From: Curvularia sp. ZM96
Lineage: Eukaryota; Ascomycota; Dothideomycetes; Pleosporales; Pleosporaceae
Direction of reading: 5' to 3'
DNA length: 64,000 bases
NCBI GenBank assembly: GCA_022457065.1
Contig: JAJGBQ010000004.1
Coordinates: forward strand, 992,001 to 1,056,000
Under the pieces are notes generated by a model that was given only the letters and a program-made list of their open reading frames with translations, did not search any database and was not told the DNA's origin. Of this stretch, positions 54,201-64,000 are shown one piece after another. Position numbers and translations under genes: made by a program. Position 1 is the stretch's first letter. Each line of letters starts with the position of its first letter.

Positions 54201-57200
54201 GTGAGAGAAGCTCGACCGCCAAGTATTCAGCTCGCCCGGTAGAATGTTCAAGCCAGTGCTGTATACATGCTGCTACACTAGTGTCATGTGTAAAGTACTC
54301 TGGCAGATAGTCCTATCGATCCGAATGGCTCGATTCCTTGGGAAGTGAGGCTTTTCAGTGGAGTGATATGGGGCTGGAAAAGACACAACTACTCGGCAGC
54401 GGCTTCGTTCCCAGTGGTTGATGCCCGCAGTTTGCATCATTAGTTACCGAAGCCAGCATTTTTGCAGGCGATCTACGCTGTCTATCAGCCTGCATGTGGG
54501 ACCAAGGGCTATATGAGAAGCTGAATAGTGGCAGTTACGGAGTTTATGCCAATGACTGACTGTGCATGCTCGCCACGTTGTACTGCAGCTACATCCTACA
54601 CCAGGCATATGCAGAGGTCTAGAACAGTGGCAGGGACAGTGATTGAGAAACTTGCTGTGGAGAAGAATGACACGTGCCAGTGCGTGGATCATGGCTGTAG
54701 ATCGCAAAATGTACATGGATGAGAGATTAGTGATAAGGTGCAGCGAACAGGAAACCTGCCGTAGGTGCTCTTTTTTGTTCTCACTGGCCCAGACATAGCA
54801 GAGCTTCCATATTGTATCTGGCAAAGTGGGCTACATCGGATAACTATCAGCCCAGAGAAGTATTATCAAATCATTACATGCTTAGAGACTTGCCAAGCGT
54901 TGGGAAACCCCAGGTGGAACACATGGCGATAAGGTAGCGAGTCGGCGACTAATTATCAAAGGACTGACGCCGGTGTATGCGTTGTTGAAAAAAGAATACC
55001 GTGACTTATGGTGCGGTCCAGCGTCATTGAAATCTCATTCCAGAAAGAGGTAAGACCAGATGGAGACAAGACACTTGGTCATTATGAGTTAGAGGCCCCG
55101 GGGAAGTGTGGCACACGCAGGTGCATCCCAATTTGGAGGCATAATGGCGTGCGGAGGCTAGGGAGTCTGGCATCAAAAACCAAAAATGGGAAGAGAGAAA
55201 AAGCAAAAGGGTTGCAGAAAGGGGCATGGACCGGGCACATGCGCACATGGGAAATGAAAATGCAGAGAGGCTTTCTTCAGCGCAGGCAGACTGCGACGTG
55301 GTATCCGACGCATGCAAGAGTTGTTTCTGTGGGGGGAATCGAGCTGGAGGAGGATGCGAGAGTGAAACGTGTGTCCAGGCGAACCATTTCAGGGTTCCCA
55401 CAGTGCATTGCAGAAGTGTGATGTTTGGGCCATAGCGGCTACGCGATTGGTGGCGTCGTTTGGACGCTTAGGTTGGCCTTGTTTCGATGGAATACATAGT
55501 AAAACACTGTGTGCACAACGGGTTGCTATTCTCAGGCTCGCGTGTCAAGTTTCCCATGGGTGATGTAAGCTGTCTGCTGTGCTGCTGCCAGGGACAAGGC
55601 AGTGTTCTATTTCCGAGGTTGTGGCGGGCAGGGCTCGCACGTGTGGTGTTAAAGTTGGTGTTTGTGTTGGTAGTGGTGGTGTTGGGCGGTGGCTGGTGGC
55701 AGGATTTGTCGATCACTAACGCATTGCTTATTCGGTTCTCCGCTCTCCGTAACGAACGTCACCTCGTAATCACAACTACGCCCCTTCACGAGCACTGCCT
55801 CCCACGCAGCCTCAGCATGCCAGCGCTACAGCACCTGGCTTCCAGAGTATCTGGCTGTTGAGATAGCCGACGAACAATGCTCCACTGGCACGTTCAGCCT
55901 TGCATTCATTCCTACAACGGCCGCCCGAGCGTGACGGTGTTTCGTTTCGCCCACGATTCAGTACCTCGAGCCCCACAGCAACAAGCGAGACATTTCCAGG
56001 CCTACTGTAAGGCGTTTCTGGAGATAACCTATCAATTCCAGACAAGCTGCTCCCCTCGTAAGCTGGCAATGCCGCCGGTGGCGTCGGTAATGGGGGAAGC
56101 CGCAGATGGGGCATGGCTGACTGTAATCATCACAGGAAGACCAAGGAGACTTCTCAGCCTTCTAATGGCCAAGATTAAGACGAAATCAACTTTTTTTGTG
56201 GATGTAGAGACGAGTATCCCAACGGCGGGCTGCTCATGGCTGGTGGCTTGGACGCTTGGGCGCTAGGATATCCACCACGACATCAACCATCCACCCAAAG
56301 CAAGCATTGCTTTACTTGTGCTTGTTCCCAGACCAACCCAAAGCGGATGAGTCGATGAGTTGGCGCTTTGATGATCCTTAGGAGACGCCGAGCATCAGGC
56401 ATTCCCAGACGTACGCTATGCCTCATGCTTGACCTCACCAGCCAGCATGCTCACCCAGCCATGAGTCCGAGCGGGGACTTCAGAAGCTTGGTCAATGTTG
56501 CCAACGCTGTGGTAGCACACTACTCGGTGCGTGGCAAAGCGAACGCTGACTGGAACTCAGCAGCGTTCGTGATCGCCTACCGGACGATTTCCCGCGACTT
56601 GACTCGTAAACCTACCTCACTGTCTACCATGTATGACCATCTGGAACGCTTCGGTACGACAAGCTGTCGACCCGCAGGATTCATCACCTGTATCATCTGT
56701 TATGGAGCTGCTACGAGGGTCCTGGTTCACACGGACATCCAGTGCCGTAATGCCTGCCCTGCTAATGTTCCGTATATGGACAGGGTTTACTTGAAGCAGC
56801 TTCAGCATGCAGACCTTACCACAATAGATTCTTCCTGACTGCATAGATCTAAGCCTAAACTCGCTTGGAAGACGCTGTAATTGATAGTAGAACACACGGA
56901 CACTATGTCTATCCACCCCGGCCTTTGGGAGGGGATCCGAGCCACTAGGCCGAAGTTGAGACAGCGCCCTCGCTTTTCACGTCCCCACGTCTCATCTCTG
57001 CTATCATTCGCAACGCATTGGCTGCATATCTCAGCCGCTGGTCTCCACGTCTAGCGCGCCATCTATCAATAGGCATGGAAGCTTACTCGGACACACAGCC
57101 GGCATCTGCACGCCATCATCCTCGGAATCATGGCTGTACTATCCAGGAAAGGAAGTGGTCCGCGGTCCACACTCATTCTCACGTCAATACGTTTCTGCAG

Positions 57201-57593
57201 TACTTCGTTCCGCAATACATGGGTTGTAACAGATCCGGGACGCATAGTGCTTGCCATCGCGCGATTCACGCCCTGACCACCTTCTTGACATCTTACGCCC
57301 ATCTATCGCCGCCTGATCCTATACATACATATACCACTGCCTCCATTCCCAATGACCTTTGTATCCCATCATTCCTCACCAGTCTTCTAGGCCTTTACCC
57401 TTGCATCAAGCGCCTAAGCATTACATTACTGGATTCCCCTTGCACATATTCTCGAATCACTTGCTTCGAGTTCGGAAGCCTACCCCTTGCCCTCTAAATA
57501 CACCCTTCTTTCCGCCTCTCCAGCCCTTTGACGGCATCGTGTTCCTGCATTTTTTCATCTTTTTATTAATTCTTCATCTATACCCTTGCTAAA

Positions 57594-60500
57594 ATGGATG
57601 TCATCATCTTCGGAGACCAGACCGCCGACCAGTACCCGCTCCTGCGGAAGGCCTGCACCTGGAAGAACAATGCGACCCTGACGACCTTCCTGGATAGGAT
57701 CAGTGTCGTTATTCGTGAGGAAGTTCAAAAGCTGCCACGAACTCAGCGAGACCAGATCCCCAACTTCTTGACGACATGGGATCTTGTCGAAGCATACTAC
57801 GCGAAGGGATCGAAGATCCCTGAGTTGGAGAGTTGTATGGTTACCATCGCGCAGTTGTCGCACTACATCGGGTGAGTTTCTTTGCTACTCAGTCTAGTTC
57901 ACATGCTGACTCTTTAGGTACTTTGCCGAGCACCCAACAGAGCTACCGAACCCATCAAACACTCGAGTCGTCGGTCTTTGCACCGGTCTTCTTGCGGGTT
58001 CTGTTGTTGCATCTGCAAGGTCGCTGAGCGAGCTTCTGCCCCTTGCCACAGAAGCAGTCCGCGTTGCTTTCCGCGCAGGCACCTGCGTTGGTGCCGCCAA
58101 GGAGGCCCTCGAGCAATCATCTACTAAGGAGACATGGTCTACCATCGTGACCAACATCTCTGAAGATGCCGCCAAGGACGCCATCAACGCGTTCCACGAG
58201 GAGCAGCAGATACCAACCCTGGCTCAATCGTACATTAGCGCCGTTAGCACCATGGCACTCACCATCAGCGGTCCACCCGCTACTACCAAGCGTCTGCTTC
58301 AGAGCGACGCTTTCAAGAACTGCGCTCGGGTACCCATTCCCGTATATGCACCTTACCACGCATCCCACCTCTACGTTGACGCAGATATTGACCGCATTCT
58401 TGACAAGGATGCTATCAGGCATCTGCAACAATTCCGCCCAGTCTCGCTAGTTCACTCAGCCTCTACTGGAAAATGCCAGACTGCTACCAACGCTTTGGAG
58501 TTGGTCCGAACTGCTCTTCATGAGATGCTTGTTGAGCCCGTCAGGTGGGACAGCCTCCTTTCTGAGATTGTCTCTCAGGTCACCTCTGCATCCAGTGCAC
58601 AGTGCTCCGTTTCTGCATTTGGTGTCACTTCAATCACCAACAGCCTTGCTTCTGCTCTGAAAAATGGGGGCCAGTCATCCATCACTGTGCGCGACCAGAC
58701 TGCCTGGGTGCCAGTCGAGCACGACAGCCGTGGCCGCACACAGAACGACAAGATTGCCATTGTTGGTATGTCTGGTCGTTTCCCCGGTGCTGCCAACGCC
58801 GAGGCTCTCTGGGACCTGCTTGAGCGGGGCTTAGATGTCCACCGCGAAGTTCCTGCAGACCGTTTTGATGCGAAGGCCCACTGCGATCCCTCTGGCAAAG
58901 GCAAGAACAAGAGTCACACACCATACGGTTGCTTCATTGACGAACCGGGTCTATTTGATCCCCGATTCTTCAACATGTCTCCTCGTGAGGCCGCTCAGAC
59001 CGACCCCATGGGCCGTCTCGCATTGACAACCGCATATGAGGCACTTGAGATGTCTGGATACGTGCCAAACCGCACTCCTTCGACCAAGCTGGAGCGCATC
59101 GGTACATTCTACGGTCAGACTTCCGACGATTGGCGTGAGATCAACGCGGCAGAGAACATCGACACCTACTTCATCACCGGTGGTGTGCGAGCGTTTGCGC
59201 CTGGCCGAATCAACTACTACTTCAAGTTCTCCGGTCCTTCCTACAGCATTGACACTGCTTGCTCTTCCTCTCTTGCTGCTATCCAGCTTGCTTGCACGTC
59301 CCTGTGGGCTGGTGATTGCGATACCGCTTGCGCTGGTGGTCTCAACGTCCTTACCAACCCGGACATTTTCTCCGGTCTGAGTAAGGGTCAGTTCTTGTCT
59401 AAGACTGGAAGCTGCAAGACATACGACAATGATGCTGATGGTTACTGCCGTGGTGATGGATGCGGTTCCGTTGTCCTCAAGCGTTATGAGGATGCCATCG
59501 CTGACAATGACAACATCCTTGCTTGCATCTTGGGCGCTGCCACCAACCACAGTGCCGAAGCCGTCTCTATCACCCACCCTCACGCTGGTGCCCAAGAGTA
59601 CCTCTACAACAAGGTCCTCTCCAACGCTGGTGTTGATGCGCACGAGATCAGCTACGTTGAAATGCACGGCACTGGTACTCAAGCAGGTGATGGAATTGAA
59701 ATGACCTCCGTCACCAACGCTTTTGCCCCGCGCCACCGCCAGCGTACCCCCGAGCAGACTCTGCACCTGGGTGCTATCAAGGCTAACATCGGACACGGTG
59801 AGGCTGCTTCTGGTATCAATTCCCTTATCAAGGTCTTGATGATGATGAAGAAGAACGCCATCCCTGCCAATGTGGGTATCAAGGGTGTCATGAACAAGAC
59901 CTTCCCCAAGGATCTTGCCCAGCGCAACGTCCACATCTCGACTACCCAGGTTCCTTGGCCACGCAAGGGTGCGGAGAAGCGCAAGATTTTCTTGAACAAC
60001 TTCTCCGCTGCTGGTGGTAACACGGCCATCGTCCTCGAAGATGGTCCTCTCCGCGAAGCTCCCACTGGCGTCGACCCCCGCACCATGCACATGATCACTG
60101 TCAGCGCCAGGTCGATCGCGTCACTGAAGAAGAACATCAACAACTTGATCGACTACGTCGATGAGAACCCCTCAATCACACTTCCTAGCTTGGCATACAC
60201 GACTACCGCTCGTCGCATCCAGCACAACTACCGTGTTGCCTTCTGTGTCTCGGACATGTCCAAGGTTAAGGATGGTCTTCGAGCCCAACTCAAGGACACC
60301 TATAGCCCGCTGCCGATGGTTCCCACCAAGACCGCCTTTACCTTCACTGGTCAGGGCTCACAGTACACTGGTCTCGGCCAGAAGCTGTACCAGGATCTCG
60401 AGACTTTCAAGAACGATATCGATCAGTTGGACAAGCTCGGCCGTCTGCACTCTCTTCCCTCCATTCTACCTCTTCTGAACGGCGAGGACGTCGCTACTCT

Positions 60501-63500
60501 ATCGCCTGTAGTCGTTCAGCTGGGTATGGCTTGTATCCAGGTCGCTCTCGCCCGCATGTGGGGTGCTTGGGGTGTTCGTCCCATCGCTGTCATTGGCCAC
60601 AGCCTTGGAGAGTATGCCGCCCTCCACGTTGCAGGTGTCATTTCTGCCAGTGACATGGTGCTCCTGGTCGGTCGCCGCGCCCAACTCCTCGAACAGGAAT
60701 GCACTGCCAACACCCACGGCATGCTTGCTGTCAAGGGTTCTGTTGAGGCTATCAAGGCTGCCCTGGGCAGCAAGATGACTGAAATTGCATGCATGAACGG
60801 CCCTGAGGAGACCGTCCTCTGCGGTACCGTCGATGTTGTCGAATCTACAAACGAGGCACTCGCCGCAAAGGGTTTCAAGTCTACGAAGTTGAATGTTCCA
60901 TTCGCCTTCCACTCTGCACAGGTAGAGCCCATCCTTGAGAAGTTCAAGGCTGCTGCTGCCTCGGTCACCTTCAACAAGCCCGTTGTGCCAGTCATGTCTC
61001 CACTCACCGGTGATATCATTGTCGAAGCCGGCATCATCGGTCCCGACTACCTTGCTCGCCACGCTCGCGAGACCGTCAACTTCTGGACTGCTCTCACCAA
61101 CGGCCAGGAGCAGAAGCTCTTCGATGCTAAGACTGCTTGGCTCGAGGTTGGCGCTCACCCTGTCTGCAGTGGCATGGTCAAGTCCTCTCTTGGCGGGTCT
61201 CCCGTGGCGGCTGGATCTCTCCGTCGCAACGAGGACCCATGGAAGACGCTTTCCAACACCTTGGTCACCCTCTACCTTGCTGGTGTCTACATTGACTTCA
61301 ACGAATACCACAAGCTGTTCAACGATGCGCATGAGATGTACACTCTGCCTACATACTCTTTTGACTCGAAGAAGTACTGGTTGGACTACCACAACAACTG
61401 GACTCTTACCAAGGGCGAGGCACTTCAAGCTCCTCCTGCCGTCAAGGTCATTGAGGCGGCACCAGTCGAGGAGGCCCCCTCTAAGCTGTCAACAACTTCT
61501 TGCCACAAGATCGTCCGTGAGGAACTTCACGCAAACTCTGGAACTGTTGTTGTCCAATCTGATCTCTCTGACCCCAAGTTGAAGGCTACCATCACTGGTC
61601 ACCAAGTCAACGGCACTCCTCTCACCCCGTCTTCGCTCTACGCCGATCAAGCTATGACCGTCGCGGACTACCTCTACCAGCAGCTTCGCCCTGGCACTGA
61701 AACGCCTGGTCTCAATGTATGCGCCATGGAGGTTACCAAGACCCTTATTCCCCAGTACCCTCCTCCTGCCACTGGCCAGCATTTGCAAGTCGAGGGTAAC
61801 GCCAACCTTGAGACTAGCGAGGTCAAGATCACCTTCCGCACTGTCTCCGCTGATGGCTCCAAGATCCTTGCCGAGCACGCCGTCGGCCTGGTCAAGTACG
61901 AAGATGTTAACTCCTGGAAGGAGGAGTGGGGCCGCATACAGTACATGGTCCAGTCCCAGATTGATTTGCTTCAAATGAAGCTCCAGACTGGTGCTGCCCA
62001 TAAGGTTCTCCGCGGCATGGCCTACAAGCTCTTCAAGGCCCTTGTTTCCTACGCCGACAACTACCGTGGTATGGAGGAAGTTATCCTCGATGGCAAGCAG
62101 ACTGAGGCTACCGCTCAGATTCAGTTCCAGACCACTGCTGCTGATGGAGACTTCCTGTGCTCGCCATACTGGATCGACTCCCTTGCACATATCTCTGGCT
62201 TCATTGTCAACGCCTCCGACCATCTTGACTCTGAGAACTCGGTCTACATCTCTCACGGATGGGGATCTATCAAGATTGCTGCCAAGCTTTCGTCCGAGAA
62301 GAAGTACCGCTCCTATGTTCGCATGCAGCCTGGTCCTGGTAACACATCTGTTGGTGATGTCTACATAATGGACGGCAGTGAGATCATTGGAATGGTCATG
62401 GGTCTCAAGTTCCAGAACATTCCTCGCCGTGCGCTCAACATCATGATGCCTCCTGCTGGCAAGGCCTCTGCTGTTGCACCTGCTGGCAAGCCCGCCCCTA
62501 AGCCCGTTGCTAAGCCCACTCTTAAGGCCCTTCCTGCTGCTGCTCCTGTCCAGACCAAGACTGCAGCTCCCAAGGCTGCGAAGCCCACCAAGGCTCCCAA
62601 GGCTGCCAAGGTCGCTGCTCCCGCTGGTGTCACCTCGAAGGTCATGAACATTGTCGCTCAAGAGATTGATGTCGACATGTCTGAGCTCGTCGATGAAGCT
62701 GCTTTTGAGAACCTCGGAGTCGACTCCCTCCTGTCTCTCACTATCTCTGCCAGGTTCCGTGAGGAGCTCGACATGGATATCCCATCCACTCTCTTCACCG
62801 ACTGCTCCACTGTCGGTGAACTGAAGAAGCATTTCTCTCAGTTCGAAGGTACTACCATCGTCGATGATGACTCTTCCGTCACATCTGATGAGCCTTCTGA
62901 CTTGCCAACCCCCTTCGAGGGACCTGCCGGTCAAAGTGACAGCACCCCTACCAGCTCTGCCGGTAGCGATGATGGTCACGATGACATTAAGCCCTCAGCT
63001 CCTACCGAGGGTGGAGTCAGCCTGGCGCGCAAGCTTGTAGCTGAGGAGATGGGTGTCGATGTTTCTGAGATTACGGATGACCTTGATCTTACCGACATCG
63101 GTATGGACTCCCTGATGAGCTTGACTATCCTTGGTTCCATGAGGGAGGCTACTGGTCGCGACCTTCCCGCTGACTTCCTTACCGTCAATGTCACCATCAA
63201 GGACATCGAGACTGCCCTTGGCATGCGCCCTCAGCCCAAAGCTGCGAAGCCTGTTACTAAGGCCGCCGCCAATGCCCCCCGTCTGTCTGAGGTGAACAAG
63301 AAGTTGGCCTCTCTGCCCGATGTCTCTAACCTCCCACCTGCCTCCTCCGTTCTTCTCCAGGGTAACCCCAAGACCGCTACCAAGAAGTTCTTCTTGGTCC
63401 CTGACGGTTCCGGCAGCGCCACCAGTTACATCTCCATCCCAAACATCTCTCCTGACATGGCCGTTTACGGACTTAACTGCCCGTTCATGAAATGCCCTGA

Positions 63501-64000
63501 GAAGTGGACTTGTGGTGTTGAGGGTGTCTCCCGTCTCTACCTCAACGAGATCAAGCGCCGTCAACCCGAAGGCCCATACATTATCGGCGGATGGTCTGCT
63601 GGTGGTGTCATGGCCTACGAAGTCGCTCAGCAACTCATCAACGCTGGTGAGAAGGTCGAGAACCTCGTTCTCATTGATGCTCCCTGCCCCGTCGCTCTTG
63701 ATCCTCTCCCTGCCCGCCTCCACATCTTCTTCGATCAGATTGGTCTCCTCGGTACCGGCAAGCCCGGTGGTACTCCCTCATGGCTCCTTCCTCACTTCGC
63801 TTCTGCCATCCAGAACCTGAAGGACTATGACCCAACCCCTATGGACCCTAAGTCTGCTCCTCCTGTCCTGGCCATCTGGTGCACTGACGGAGTCTGCCCC
63901 AACCCCGAGGACCCCCGTCCCCCACCAGGTGAGGGAGAGGACCCAGCTCCCATGAAGTGGCTCCTCAACAACCGTACTGATTTCTCGGACAATGGATGGG
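57594..64000 (+). CDS. pks18: Non-reducing polyketide synthase for DHN melanin, C-terminus cut by window edge
   Basis: Two exons visible, join(57594..57871, 57918..64000), about 2,120 residues; the frame is open from 57918 to the edge and family length suggests only some tens of residues are missing. Domains in order: SAT with GLCTG (Cys114); KS from about 371 with DTACSSS (Cys541); AT with GHSLGEY (Ser988); product template with His1321 (TGHQVNG) and Asp1513 (YWIDSLAH); two ACPs with phosphopantetheine serines at about 1696 (LGVDSLLS) and 1824 (IGMDSLMS); and a thioesterase/Claisen cyclase with GGWSAGG (Ser1986). This is the PKS18/ALM1/PksP-type architecture that builds 1,3,6,8-tetrahydroxynaphthalene. 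An Ala/Pro/Lys-rich linker precedes ACP1 and an Asp/Ser-rich one separates the ACPs. All catalytic residues are present. The symbol follows the Cochliobolus name and is tentative. Neighbouring brn1 and cmr1 support the melanin role. Confidence 0.95.

Larger units (their letters stand above)
45301..57593. other. Gene-free 12.3-kb spacer between cmr1 and the melanin PKS
   Basis: This is the longest stretch without a credible gene in the window. Open frames up to about 228 codons (46877-47563 plus) occur in GC-rich parts, but their products are low-complexity or random-looking and have no splice partners. The left 2.3 kb (45.3-47.6 kb) is GC richer with simple repeats; 48-57 kb is mixed. The last few hundred bases before the PKS are pyrimidine rich, ending TTTTTATTAATTCTTC before CTTGCTAAAATGG, a normal fungal leader. 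It must hold the cmr1 and pks promoters and could hold non-coding transcripts. No tRNA could be recognised. Confidence 0.5.

Noticed and set aside
53264..57497. Several frames of 80-160 codons before the PKS
   Set aside because: No domains or family-like blocks on either strand; composition changes along each frame as in non-coding DNA.
58951..62979. Long minus-strand open frames of 379, 309 and 496 codons opposite the PKS
   Set aside because: They lie wholly inside the PKS coding exon, contain no domains and are explained by its strong codon bias. The plus-strand reading has every PKS motif in order.

Overview
The window reads as nuclear chromosomal DNA of a filamentous ascomycete. Genes carry short GT-AG introns of about 45-70 bases with CTAAC/CTGAC-like branch sites. 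Several products are fungal or fungal-typed: a CYP52-like P450, a QDE-1-type RNA-dependent RNA polymerase and a melanin polyketide synthase. The right third carries the linked 1,8-dihydroxynaphthalene (DHN) melanin genes brn1, cmr1 and pks, an arrangement known from Pleosporales (Dothideomycetes, the Bipolaris/Alternaria/Pyrenophora group). I do not assign a species.

Left part (1-8.8 kb): the start of an Eco1-type cohesin acetyltransferase (cut by the window edge), a GNAT acetyltransferase, a conserved probably mitochondrial protein of unknown function, mitochondrial ClpP, and a five-exon RNA-dependent RNA polymerase of the quelling/RNA-silencing type.

Accessory-looking part (9-13.9 kb): a broken ABC-B transporter with an in-frame stop and no nucleotide-binding domain, telomere-like TTAGGG motifs inside a scrambled inverted-repeat patch, two small cysteine-rich secreted proteins (one only 59 codons long), and a perfect 46-bp palindrome.

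Housekeeping part (14-35.8 kb): mitochondrial IF-2 with an extra CCHC zinc knuckle, a secreted cupredoxin, a CYP52-like P450, prenylcysteine oxidase, an unrecognised conserved basic protein, a microbial-type PARG, Rrp6, Mdm35, a MAPEG protein, the GGA clathrin adaptor and Tsr3.

Melanin part (36-64 kb): trihydroxynaphthalene reductase (brn1, minus), the regulator cmr1 (two C2H2 fingers plus Zn2Cys6, minus) and the non-reducing PKS (SAT-KS-AT-PT-ACP-ACP-TE, plus, cut at the right edge some tens of residues before its expected end). The PKS makes the tetrahydroxynaphthalene precursor, the reductase works on the downstream reduction steps, and Cmr1 is the family's known activator of both. cmr1 and pks diverge from a 12.3-kb stretch with no credible gene, and another gene-free 5.1 kb lies between brn1 and cmr1. 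Scytalone dehydratase is not in the window.

Exon boundaries were worked out by hand from splice motifs, reading frame and family sequence. No transcript data or database search was available.
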